From Clostridiales bacterium (GTDB lineage: Bacteria; Bacillota; Clostridia; Oscillospirales; Oscillospiraceae): 13,274 nucleotides of DNA. A program made the position numbers and the translations under genes. Below the pieces are notes generated by a model. That model was not told the DNA's origin. It did not search any database and worked only from the letters and a program-made list of their open reading frames with translations. Below, in pieces: positions 1-7,271 of this stretch; the first letter of the stretch is position 1, and each line of letters starts with the position of its first letter. The stretch covers positions 4,824 to 18,097 of the forward strand of contig JAJQFX010000025.1 of NCBI GenBank assembly GCA_021200895.1, read 5' to 3'.

Positions 1-294
1 CTCGTCCGGCCCACTCCGGTCTGCCGCCGCCTTCGCCGTGGCCTCGTCCGGCCCACTCCGGTCTGCCGCCGCTTTCGCCGTGGCCTCGTCCGGCCCACTC
101 CGGTCTGCCGCCGCCTTCGCCGTGGCCTCGTCCGGCCCAGTCCGGTTTGCCGCCGCCTTCGCCGCGGCCGCGGCCGGCCCACTCCGGTCTGCCGTTGCCT
201 TCACCGCGACCCCGTCCGGCCCACTCCGGTCTGCCGCCGGATTCACCGCGACCCCGTCCGGCCCAGTCTGGCCTGCCGCCGCCTTCGCCGCGGC
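1..294 (-). repeat. Seven tandem 42-bp units encoding a 14-residue Gly/Arg-rich repeat
   Basis: Seven consecutive 42-bp units begin at 1, 43, 85, 127, 169, 211 and 253 with no indels. On the minus strand they encode G[RH]GE[GS][GN]G[RK]P[DE]WAGR, residues 351-448 of the nitrogenase-like protein. The three units nearest the edge (1-126) are almost identical (GHGE form). The four nearest the protein core carry more substitutions (GRGE form, K for R, N for G). A degenerate eighth unit with GYGVGKPGYGG lies at 295-336. The array continues past the window. Because 42 is a multiple of three, copy-number change would alter length without breaking the frame. Confidence 0.95.
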
Positions 295-1345
295 CGCGGC
301 CTTGCCCGCCGTAGCCGGGCTTTCCGACGCCGTAGCCGCCCTGACGACCCACGGCCTTTTCCACCTTCACAGAGGGGGCGTTGGCTGCGAACCAGGCTTG
401 CAAGTCCTGATTGTCGCTGCCTAGCTCCGCCGTCACCCGGGTGACGGGCAACCCCGCCTCGTACAGCCATTTCGCCACGGCCAGGCTGCCCTCCACTGTG
501 ACGGTATCCTCCTTGCAGGCGTCCCTGGCCTGGGCAAGCTGAGCCTCCAGCCGGGCGCGGTAGGCCGCCGTGTCCAGCGTGACCCCCAGGGCCTGGCCGA
601 TGGCCTGATAGGCCCGTTCCAACTCTGCCCCGTCATACACGCCGCCCAGCACCACATAGGGGATGCCCAGTCGGGCCTGGAGCCGTTGGCCCAGCGCCTC
701 GCCGCCATCCTCCACGCAGACGATGTTCAGGTGGGCGTTTGCCATCTCCTGATACTGGGCGAAGGTCTTGCACTCCCGCAGGAGGTTGATACGCCCCACG
801 CCCGCGCCGGTCAGCAGCTGGCGCAGCTCGCTGTCCGGGGGCAACTCGCCGGTGGTCAGCACGTTGACGCTGACCTCCTGGCTCCGCTCCGCCTTTTGCA
901 GCATATCGTAGACCATGGAATCCACCGAGTCCTCGTCCGCCGCCCCGGCGTCGTGCTGGACGCCGCACAGGTGGCAGCCTGTGTGGACGCGGATGGGCAC
1001 GCCGGTCTGGGCCTCCATCTTGTCAATCAGCAGCTGCCAGTCGGTGGACAGCAGCGCCGCCTGACAGCCTGCTGTCAGGTAGATGCCGCCGGGATGCCGC
1101 GCCTCCACCAGCTCCGTGATGGCCTCCTCGATTTTGCTCAGGTAGCGGCCGGTGATGAAGTCCACCTCGTCCAGGCACAGGAAGGACAGCCGCCCCTGCT
1201 TTTGCAGGTCGGACAGCTCCTGGGCCCGGTGACGGGTGCAGGCCATAGCCCCGATGAAGAGGATCTGTGTTTCCGGCACCAGGGCAAAGCCGCTGAACGC
1301 CATGCCCCGCTGCTTTTGTTTGCTAATCGTTTTCGCTGTATTCAC
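1..1345 (-). CDS. Nitrogenase component 1-like protein with Gly/Arg-rich repeat tail (3' end outside window)
   Basis: I translated this frame directly from the minus strand: it is open for 448 codons from a GTG at 1345 to the window edge, so the C-terminus is missing. Residues ~15-320 read as a nitrogenase component 1 / oxidored_nitro fold: GAMACTRHR (Cys36), a turn ITGRYLSKIEEA (64-75), LTAGCQAALL (Cys94) followed by LIDKM and TGVPI, a GCHLCG pair (Cys124, Cys127), then LGIPYVVLGG (226-235). Cys36 and Cys94 sit where NifD-type proteins place P-cluster-type ligands, so Fe-S binding is likely (inference). Residues 351-448 are seven 14-residue repeats. An in-frame TGA directly precedes the GTG, and AAAGGA lies 10 nt upstream, fixing the start. 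No NifH-like reductase or second subunit is visible. NifD/NifK proper are unlikely because the N-terminus is too short and no FeMo-cofactor motifs are recognised. Substrate is unknown. Confidence 0.8.
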   Translation of the reverse strand, partial: MNTAKTISKQKQRGMAFSGFALVPETQILFIGAMACTRHRAQELSDLQKQGRLSFLCLDEVDFITGRYLSKIEEAITELVEARHPGGIYLTAGCQAALLSTDWQLLIDKMEAQTGVPIRVHTGCHLCGVQHDAGAADEDSVDSMVYDMLQKAERSQEVSVNVLTTGELPPDSELRQLLTGAGVGRINLLRECKTFAQYQEMANAHLNIVCVEDGGEALGQRLQARLGIPYVVLGGVYDGAELERAYQAIGQALGVTLDTAAYRARLEAQLAQARDACKEDTVTVEGSLAVAKWLYEAGLPVTRVTAELGSDNQDLQAWFAANAPSVKVEKAVGRQGGYGVGKPGYGGQGRGRGEGGGRPDWAGRGRGESGGRPEWAGRGRGEGNGRPEWAGRGRGEGGGKPDWAGRGHGEGGGRPEWAGRGHGESGGRPEWAGRGHGEGGGRPEWAGR

Positions 1346-1355
1346 TCAAAAATCA

Positions 1356-1385
1356 TCCTTTACTGAATCATCCCGCTTGTGCGGG
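1356..1385 (-). promoter_or_regulatory. Leader hairpin and ribosome-binding site of the nitrogenase-like gene
   Basis: AAAGGA at 1361-1356 lies 10 nt before the GTG start and decides that start. Immediately upstream is a small hairpin, CCCGC-ACAA-GCGGG (1385-1372), placed in the ~56-nt leader expected from the promoter at 1408-1436. It could modulate ribosome access, but this is inference from position only. Confidence 0.55.
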
Positions 1386-1407
1386 TTCTTTTCCTTGGTA
1401 TGGCTTT

Positions 1408-1436
1408 ATTTTAGCACGTCGGTTTTTATTTGTCAA
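1408..1436 (-). promoter_or_regulatory. Sigma-A promoter for the nitrogenase-like gene
   Basis: On the minus strand, TTGACA (1436-1431) and TAAAAT (1413-1408) are separated by exactly 17 bp. Transcription should start near 1401. An 8-bp palindrome AGGTACCT (1443-1436) abuts the -35 box and could be an operator, though a palindrome this short can occur by chance. This promoter plus the terminator at 1460-1489 makes the gene a transcription unit separate from the glycogen operon. Confidence 0.85.
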
Positions 1437-1459
1437 GGTACCTAACGATTATTTTTTTG

Positions 1460-1489
1460 AAAAGGGACGCCGAAAAAATCGGCGTCCCT
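1460..1489 (-). terminator. Intrinsic terminator at the end of the glycogen operon
   Basis: A perfect 11-bp stem AGGGACGCCGA / TCGGCGTCCCT (1463-1473 with 1479-1489) encloses a five-base loop. On the minus strand it is followed by TTT and an AT-rich stretch. It lies 35 nt after the glgA stop codon. Confidence 0.8.
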
Positions 1490-1524
1490 GATTCCGTTTG
1501 ATGGTTTTGGCAAGGGCGTCTGCG

Positions 1525-2958
1525 TCACTTCACCAGGCTCTCGTAGACCTCCATATACTCGGCGGCGGACTTGCTCCAGCTGAAATCGGTCTCCATGTCC
1601 CGCTTTTGCAGCTTGGCCCAGGCTACCGGCTCGTCCGTGTAGACCGCCAGCGCCCGGTTGATGGCGTCCAGCATATCGTCCGCGTTGATGTTGACGAAGG
1701 TGAAGCCCAGCCCCTCCTCAGTAACAGAGTTATAGGAGGGGACGGAGTCCTTCAATCCGCCGGTGAGGCGCACCACAGGCACGGTGCCGTAGCGCATGGC
1801 GAACATCTGGGTCAGGCCGCAAGGCTCCGCGATGGAGGGCATCAGCATGATGTCCGCGCCGGCATAAATCTTGTCGGACAGGGTGGCGGCATACTTGATG
1901 TTGGCGCTGACCCGGCCGGGATACTGCCGCTCCGCGTTGCGGAAGAACTCCTCAAAGCCCCACTCGCCGGTGCCCAGGAGGACGAACTGGACGTGCCCGG
2001 ACATGATGCGGCTGAACACGTTGGTGATCAGGTCATAGCCCTTATGCCCCACCAGGCGGGAGATGCAGGCGATGATAGCCGCGTCCGGGTCCTCGTCCAG
2101 CCCCAGCTCCTTTTGCAGGGCGGCCTTGCAGAGGGCCTTGCCGCTGAGGTCGTCGGGGGTGAAGTTGGCCGCGATGGTCTGGTCAGTGGCGGGGTCGGCG
2201 GCCTCCATGTCGATGCCGTTCAGGATGCCGGTGAGTTTGCTGTAGTTATCCACCACCACGCCCTCCAGCCCGTGGGCGTAGAAGCTGTATTGCAGCTCCC
2301 CGGCGTAAGTGGGGGAAACGGTGGTCACATGGTCGGCGGCGTAGATGGCCCCCTTCATCAGGTTCACATCGCCATAGAAACTCAGCATATTCTCATTGAA
2401 ATAACTGGTGTCCAGGCCAAAGACATCCTCCAGGATGGAGCGGCCGAACCGGCCCTGGTACTCGATGTTGTGAATGGTATAGACGCTCTTGGCCTTGGCC
2501 AGGCTGGGCCGCGTCCGGCGGGCCTCCAGCAGGTAGATGGGCACCAGGGCGGTCTCCCAGTCGTTGGCGTGGATGATGTCGGGCTTCCAGCCGATTTGGT
2601 CAGGTATCTCGATGCAGGCGCGGGAGAAGTAGGCGAACCGCTCCCCGTCGTCATAGTGCCCATAGAGGCCGTTGCGCTTGAAGTAGGTCTCGTTATCCAC
2701 AAAGTAATAGGTAATGTTGCCCCTTTGCAGCTCGAACAGGCCGCAGTAGCTGGAGCGCCAGCCGAGCCGGAAGTAGAAGTACTTCACGAACGTCATTTGA
2801 CTGCGCCACTGATCGCCGATCGCGGCGTACAGCGGCAGGACGACACGCACATCGTTGCCCATATCCGCCAGTGCAGGAGGTAAAGAGGATGCAACGTCCG
2901 CCAGTCCGCCCGTCTTGACGAAGGGGGCGACTTCGGAGGAGACAAAGAAAATGTTCAT
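1525..2958 (-). CDS. glgA: Glycogen synthase (ADP-glucose-dependent, GT5)
   Basis: This 477-residue protein has the usual length for bacterial GlgA, which transfers glucose from ADP-glucose to the non-reducing end of alpha-1,4-glucan in the cytoplasm. Visible signatures are the N-terminal KTGGLADV loop (15-22) that binds ADP-glucose and glucan, HANDWET (130-136), TIHNIEYQG (161-169), the phosphate-contacting SRLVGHKGYDL (300-310, Arg301 and Lys306), the GT-B catalytic EPCGLTQ (378-384) and RLTGGL (397-402). No key residue appears missing. The ATG has AAAGGA 9 nt upstream. It is the last gene of the operon, 99 nt after glgD; that gap holds two hairpins. It is followed by a strong terminator. 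Confidence 0.97.
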   Translation of the reverse strand: MNIFFVSSEVAPFVKTGGLADVASSLPPALADMGNDVRVVLPLYAAIGDQWRSQMTFVKYFYFRLGWRSSYCGLFELQRGNITYYFVDNETYFKRNGLYGHYDDGERFAYFSRACIEIPDQIGWKPDIIHANDWETALVPIYLLEARRTRPSLAKAKSVYTIHNIEYQGRFGRSILEDVFGLDTSYFNENMLSFYGDVNLMKGAIYAADHVTTVSPTYAGELQYSFYAHGLEGVVVDNYSKLTGILNGIDMEAADPATDQTIAANFTPDDLSGKALCKAALQKELGLDEDPDAAIIACISRLVGHKGYDLITNVFSRIMSGHVQFVLLGTGEWGFEEFFRNAERQYPGRVSANIKYAATLSDKIYAGADIMLMPSIAEPCGLTQMFAMRYGTVPVVRLTGGLKDSVPSYNSVTEEGLGFTFVNINADDMLDAINRALAVYTDEPVAWAKLQKRDMETDFSWSKSAAEYMEVYESLVK

Positions 2959-3004
2959 ATACAGTTATCCTTTCTTTCAGGGAAACGCTGTGCTTTGGGC
3001 CGTC

Positions 3005-3037
3005 CCGCCGTGTACGGCGGCAAGGGCAAACGCCCTT
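3005..3037 (-). other. Two consecutive hairpins in the glgD-glgA gap
   Basis: In the minus-strand transcript the 99-nt spacer between glgD and glgA contains AAGGGC-GTTT-GCCCTT (3037-3022), then CCGCCG-TACA-CGGCGG (3020-3005). Neither is followed by a U-run, so they are not typical terminators. They could protect or delimit processed mRNA ends between the two cistrons, which is inference. Confidence 0.5.
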
Positions 3038-3057
3038 GGAGGAGAGTGGATGGTACC

Positions 3058-4173
3058 TTACACCTGGCTGCCCTTGGCAATCAGCAGGGGATAGTTGGGA
3101 TGGCCGGACAGGTTGCCGTTGGGGGAGACAGTGACATCCTTGTCGGCGATGGTGCAGTTGACCTGCGCGTTCTCGCCCACGGCAACGCCCTTCATCAGGA
3201 TGGAGTTCTTCACCACCGCGCCCTTGGCGACCTTGACGTTCCGGAACAGGATGGAGTTCTCCACCGTGCCCTCGATGACGCAGCCGTCGGCAATCATGGA
3301 GTTCTTGACCACGGAGCCGGGGGCGTAGTAGGTGGGGGCATCGGTGCGGTCCTTGGAGCGGATGGGATGGTCAGCGTCAAAGAGCTCATCCCGCACTTCA
3401 GGCTTCAGCAGGTCCATGCTCTTCTCATAGTAAGAGGCGACGCTGGTGAAGCGGGCGCAGTAGCCGTCAAAGACGTAGGGCATAATCTTCAGCTTGTCCT
3501 TCATCCCCACCAGCACGTCGTTGGAGAAGGAGTACTTGTTGTGGGCGGCGCAGTCCTTGTTGACCTGAATCAGCAGTTCCTTGCTCAGCAGCGCCATGGA
3601 GATGTACTCCAGGCCCTTGGCCTCGTCCGGCTTCTCCAGAATGTCGGCAATGGAGCCGTCCTCAGCGGGGATAACATAGGTGGTTTGTCTGGGGTCGCCG
3701 ATGTGGTTGGGGACGCAGACGATGGTGATGTCCGCGCCGGAGGCAATGTGCTGGTCATAGACCTTGCCCAGGTCGATGTTCAGGGCGATGTCGCCATCGG
3801 TCAGCAGGACGTAGTCCTGGCGAATCTGCTCCAGGTAGGAATCCAGGCTGGCCAGGGCCTCCATACGGCCACGGATATGGCCGCTGCTGCCGGAGCTCTT
3901 CATGGAGAAGGGGGGCAGCAGCCGCAGGCCGCCGCGGCGGCGGGCCAAATCCCAGTGCTTGCCAGTGCCGATATGATCCAGCAGGGACTGGTAGTTCTGT
4001 TCCAGCACGACGCCGATGTCAGTGATGCCGGCGTTGACGCAGTTGGACAGCATGAAGTCGATCATGCGGAAGCGGCCGCCGTAGGGAACGGCGGACATGG
4101 AGCGGACCTCCGTCAGCTCCTTCAGGTCATAGTTGGCCTGGTTTGTAAAAATGAGGGTATGAATGTTTTTCAT
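3058..4173 (-). CDS. glgD: GlgD subunit of glucose-1-phosphate adenylyltransferase
   Basis: This 371-residue nucleotidyltransferase-fold protein is homologous to the adjacent GlgC but starts HTLIFTNQANYDLKELT, without the GGxGxRL nucleotide loop. That is the known hallmark of GlgD, the non-catalytic partner that raises activity of GlgC in Firmicute GlgC/GlgD enzymes. VPYGGRFRMIDFMLSNC (29-45) parallels the GlgC VPFGGKYRIIDF region. The C-terminal third (roughly 265-360) has hexapeptide-type beta-helix sequence (for example NSILFRNVKVAKGAVVKNSI). Its ATG overlaps the glgC stop as ATGA, and the end of glgC provides the AGGAGG-like ribosome site, implying translational coupling and matched subunit output. 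Confidence 0.95.
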   Translation of the reverse strand: MKNIHTLIFTNQANYDLKELTEVRSMSAVPYGGRFRMIDFMLSNCVNAGITDIGVVLEQNYQSLLDHIGTGKHWDLARRRGGLRLLPPFSMKSSGSSGHIRGRMEALASLDSYLEQIRQDYVLLTDGDIALNIDLGKVYDQHIASGADITIVCVPNHIGDPRQTTYVIPAEDGSIADILEKPDEAKGLEYISMALLSKELLIQVNKDCAAHNKYSFSNDVLVGMKDKLKIMPYVFDGYCARFTSVASYYEKSMDLLKPEVRDELFDADHPIRSKDRTDAPTYYAPGSVVKNSMIADGCVIEGTVENSILFRNVKVAKGAVVKNSILMKGVAVGENAQVNCTIADKDVTVSPNGNLSGHPNYPLLIAKGSQV

Positions 4174-5387
4174 GCCTCCTCACCGCCTTTCAGAGTTTCA
4201 GGGTTCAGCATAGCGCCAGCCTCGATGACAGCGCCGGGGCCTACGGACACCTTGCTGCCCACAACGGCGATTTTCTTGTTGGGGTCCTGGGGGTCCTGCT
4301 CGGAACCCACCACAGCGCCTGCGCCGATGACGGAGTTCTCCGCCAGGATGGCATACTCCACCACGGCGCCGGCCTTCACCGTTGCGCCGGGCATCAGGAT
4401 GGAATAGCGGACGCTGGCACCCCGCTCGATGGTGACGGAGTTGAAGAGGATGGAGTTGTCCACCTCGCCGTCCACCACGCAACCGCCGGCCACGAAGGAG
4501 TGATTGGTGGTGGCGTGCTCGCCGATGTAGTGCGGGGGAACGATGGGGTTACGGGCGTACAGGGGCCATTCCTTGTCATAAATATCCAGCTCAGCGTTGG
4601 GGATATTCAGAATGTCCATATTGGCGTCCCACAGGGAGGCAATGGTGCCCACGTCCTTCCAGTAGCCGTTGAAGCGGTAGACCACCATCTTCTCGCCGTT
4701 ATTCAGCATATTGGGGATGATGTTCTTGCCGAAGTCATTGGCAGAGCCGGGGGTGTTCTCGTCCTCAATCAGGTACTTGCGGAGCTTGGACCAGGTGAAG
4801 CAGTACACGCCCATGGAGGCCAGGTTGCTCTTGGGATGGGCGGGCTTCTCCTCGAACTCGTAGATGGTGTCATCCGGATTGCAGTTCATAATGCCGAAGC
4901 GCTTGGCCTCCTCCATGGTGACGGTCAGCACGGAGATGGTGGCGGCGGCACCAGCCTTCTTGTGGGTCTCCAGCATATCCTTGTAGTCCATCTTGGAGAT
5001 GTTGTCACCGGACAGGACGATGACGTAGTCAGGGTCATACTGGTCGATAAAGCCGATGTTCTGATAGATGGCGTTGGCAGTGCCCTTATACCAGGAGCCG
5101 GACTCGCCGGAGGTGGAATAGGGGCTGAGGATATGGACGCCGCCGTCGGCAATGTCCAAATCCCACGGCTCACCGTTGCCCAGGTAGGAGTTCAGTTCCA
5201 GGGGACGGTACTGGGTCAGCACACCGACGGTGTCAATGCCGGAGTTGACGCAGTTGGACAGGGGGAAGTCGATGATTCGATACTTGCCGCCGAAGGGGAC
5301 GGCAGGTTTTGCCACGTTTTTGGTCAGCGCGTATAGACGGCTGCCCTGGCCACCGGCCAGCAACATGGCAACACATTCCTTTTTCAT
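4170..5387 (-). CDS. glgC: Glucose-1-phosphate adenylyltransferase, catalytic subunit
   Basis: This 405-residue enzyme makes ADP-glucose and pyrophosphate from ATP and glucose-1-phosphate, the committed step of bacterial glycogen synthesis. The nucleotide loop AGGQGSRLYALT (11-22) is intact. VPFGGKYRIIDFPLSNCVNSG (30-50) and LSGDNISKMDY (125-135, metal/substrate region) follow. A left-handed beta-helix domain with hexapeptide repeats (NSVTIERGASV, PGATVKAGAVV, ENSVIGAGAVV) fills about 290-390. Start: ATG with GAGGTGA and a 6-nt spacer. It overlaps glgD by 4 bp and lies 70 nt after the GlgB-like stop, a gap that contains a weak terminator-like hairpin. Confidence 0.97.
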   Translation of the reverse strand: MKKECVAMLLAGGQGSRLYALTKNVAKPAVPFGGKYRIIDFPLSNCVNSGIDTVGVLTQYRPLELNSYLGNGEPWDLDIADGGVHILSPYSTSGESGSWYKGTANAIYQNIGFIDQYDPDYVIVLSGDNISKMDYKDMLETHKKAGAAATISVLTVTMEEAKRFGIMNCNPDDTIYEFEEKPAHPKSNLASMGVYCFTWSKLRKYLIEDENTPGSANDFGKNIIPNMLNNGEKMVVYRFNGYWKDVGTIASLWDANMDILNIPNAELDIYDKEWPLYARNPIVPPHYIGEHATTNHSFVAGGCVVDGEVDNSILFNSVTIERGASVRYSILMPGATVKAGAVVEYAILAENSVIGAGAVVGSEQDPQDPNKKIAVVGSKVSVGPGAVIEAGAMLNPETLKGGEEA

Positions 5388-5437
5388 GGATGGTCACCTC
5401 GTACATAAGATTGGGATAGATGCGGTTGCTTTATTTG

Positions 5438-5458
5438 AAAAAACGGAGGTTTTCCGTT
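5438..5458 (-). terminator. Weak intrinsic terminator or attenuator between the glgB-like gene and glgC
   Basis: On the minus strand AACGGA-AAACC-TCCGTT (5458-5442) forms a 6-bp stem that begins within the stop codon of the GlgB-like gene and runs into a U-tract (5443-5438). The stem is short, so partial termination or RNA processing is more likely than a full stop. I see no convincing promoter for glgC in the remaining ~50 nt. Confidence 0.45.
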
Positions 5459-7206
5459 CAATCAACAGGAAGAAGGATGGGGGACGGCTCCGGCGGCCCT
5501 TCAAAGGCCACCACCAGCCCGCCCACAGGGGGCACCTCCAGCGGCAGCTGATAGCCCTGCTCCGTCTTTACGGCGGTCAGCAGCCCTTGGCTCCCCTGGT
5601 TCTGGCCGCCATAGGAATCGGCGTCGGTGTTCAGCAGCACCCGGTAAGAGCCGGGCTGCTCCACCTGGAGGCTGCACTGAAACGGCTTCCGCCTGGAGAA
5701 ATTCAGCACCACCAGCAGGCTGGACTTCATGCCCACCCGCCGCAGGGCGGACGCCTTTTGCAGCTCGTCATAGCGAATCAGGGCCTGGTAGCCCTCCGGG
5801 TCATTGTCCCGCTCCCAAAAGGCGGGCTGCGACAGGTAGAGGAGGTTCGCCTCCCGGAAGAAGCGCTGCTGCCTGTAATACGCATCGTAGTGCAGCAGAT
5901 GCCAGTCCAGGGAATAGCGGTAGTCCCAGGGCTTCTCCTGGCCAAATTCCGTGCCCATGAAGGTGAGCTTTTTCCCCGGGTAGGCCAGCAGCAGCAGATG
6001 GCACAGCCGGGACGCCGCCATCCTGGTGCTCTGGGGCTCCCCGCCGCCTGCAATCAGGCGGGAAATCGTCTCGGTAAACTCGGTGCCCAAGGGTGGGATG
6101 CAGGAGTGCAGAGGGGAGAAGGTACCGGACGCGAGGCGTCCGGCCTCGCTGCTTTGGTAAAAGGAGGATAGCAGGTGATCCCCCCAGCCCCGATTTAAAC
6201 AGAGGTTCCCGCTGGTGCTGGCGGAATCGGTGATGATGACCTTGCCCAGGGTGATGACCCGCTCCGGCGCGTCCCGCCGGGTGCGCTGCACCAGTTCCTC
6301 GAGGAAGATGTGGGCCTCCGCCGTCTGCATCACGCCGGTGCCGCAGACCCGCAGCCCGTCCAGATGGTAATGCTCCAGCCAGAACAGGGCGGAATCCGTC
6401 AGGAACCGGCGCACAAAGGGCTTGGAAAAGTCAAAGGTGCGTACCCCTTCCTGCCCAAGCTCCTCCTCCGTCTCAAAGAGGGCGGAGCCGTCAAACCCGG
6501 CCAGCCCATGCTCGTTCACCGGAAAGCTGCCGCAGGGCCAGTCCATAAACACGCCGACCCCGGCGCGGTGCAGCTCGTCAATCAGGTGCATAAAGTCCTG
6601 AGGCGGGCCGAAGCGGGAGGTGGGGGCGAACCAGCTGTCCGGCAGGTAGCCGAAGCTGCCGTCCTCCTGATGCTCCATCAGCGGCATGAAGATAACGGCG
6701 GTGTAACCCATCTCCTTCACATAGGGCACCAGGTACCCCGTCATGGCGCGGTAGGAGAGCACCTCGCCCATGCCGGTCCTGCGCCAGGAGCCGAGATGCA
6801 CCTCATAGCAGTTCAGCGGGCTTCTGCCCAGCTGCTTCTGCCTGCGGAAGGCAAACCAGCTGTCATCGCTCCAGCGGTACCCCGTGCCGTCGTACAGCTT
6901 GCTGCAATTATCCGGCGGCGTGTCGTTATGGAAAGCATATGGGTCGGACTTATAAAGTATGTCCCCTTCCTGGGTGTGGATGGCGTATTTGTAGGTGTCA
7001 TATTCCCGCAAATAGGGGAAAAAGGTCTGCCAGACGCCCTCATCCATCCTTTGCATAGGGTCGTGGCCCGGGTCCCATTGGTTGAAGTCGCCCACCACGC
7101 TGACGCCTGCTGCCGCAGGCGCAGCCACGCGGAACATCCAGCCTGCCTGTCCGTTCTGGACGGAGGGAAACGCCCCCAGCCGCTGGGAAGCGGGAGTATC
7201 CTGCAT
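5458..7206 (-). CDS. Glycogen branching enzyme-like protein (GH13/CBM48), catalytic residues lost
   Basis: The 582-residue product keeps the GlgB layout: an N-terminal CBM48 domain (FRVAAPAAAGVSVVGDFNQW, 25-44), YEVHLGSW (134-141), FMPLMEH (173-179), FAPTSRFGPPQDF (193-205), FDGSALFE (238-245), AYPGKKLTFMGTEFGQ (408-423) and SLDWHLL (432-438), then a C-terminal beta domain. The active site is degenerate. E. coli DWVPGHFP becomes DWPCGSFP (222-229), LRVDAV becomes LRVCGT (nucleophile Asp to Cys288), MAEES becomes ITDSA (about 325-329), and LSHDE becomes LHSCI (Asp to Cys369). I infer a non-branching paralogue, perhaps a glucan-binding or regulatory partner. Start: ATG 7206 with GGAG 10 nt upstream. 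In-frame codons continue to 7410, but that lies upstream of the promoter at 7348-7376. It is the first gene of the operon. Confidence 0.85.
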   Translation of the reverse strand: MQDTPASQRLGAFPSVQNGQAGWMFRVAAPAAAGVSVVGDFNQWDPGHDPMQRMDEGVWQTFFPYLREYDTYKYAIHTQEGDILYKSDPYAFHNDTPPDNCSKLYDGTGYRWSDDSWFAFRRQKQLGRSPLNCYEVHLGSWRRTGMGEVLSYRAMTGYLVPYVKEMGYTAVIFMPLMEHQEDGSFGYLPDSWFAPTSRFGPPQDFMHLIDELHRAGVGVFMDWPCGSFPVNEHGLAGFDGSALFETEEELGQEGVRTFDFSKPFVRRFLTDSALFWLEHYHLDGLRVCGTGVMQTAEAHIFLEELVQRTRRDAPERVITLGKVIITDSASTSGNLCLNRGWGDHLLSSFYQSSEAGRLASGTFSPLHSCIPPLGTEFTETISRLIAGGGEPQSTRMAASRLCHLLLLAYPGKKLTFMGTEFGQEKPWDYRYSLDWHLLHYDAYYRQQRFFREANLLYLSQPAFWERDNDPEGYQALIRYDELQKASALRRVGMKSSLLVVLNFSRRKPFQCSLQVEQPGSYRVLLNTDADSYGGQNQGSQGLLTAVKTEQGYQLPLEVPPVGGLVVAFEGPPEPSPILLPVD

Positions 7207-7271
7207 TACCGTATCGCTCCATTCTGCTGATAATCTGCCGGGATTTGTCCGGCCTCTCCGCTTCTTTCCCG

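Noticed and set aside
1..294. CRISPR-like or non-coding satellite interpretation of the 42-bp repeats
   Set aside because: Units are directly adjacent with no spacers, are in frame with a coding sequence, and vary mostly in ways that conserve the Gly/Arg/Trp peptide.
38..1366. Several short open frames on both strands within 38-1366
   Set aside because: They lie in other frames of the nitrogenase-like gene, which is open without interruption from 1345 to the window edge and has a promoter and ribosome site. The repeat DNA keeps several frames open by periodicity.
1498..2883. Plus-strand open frame opposite glgA (and similar ones opposite glgD and glgC at 2995-4407 and 4500-5336)
   Set aside because: These exactly shadow well-supported glycogen genes and translate to repetitive Val/Gly/His-rich sequence without family motifs.
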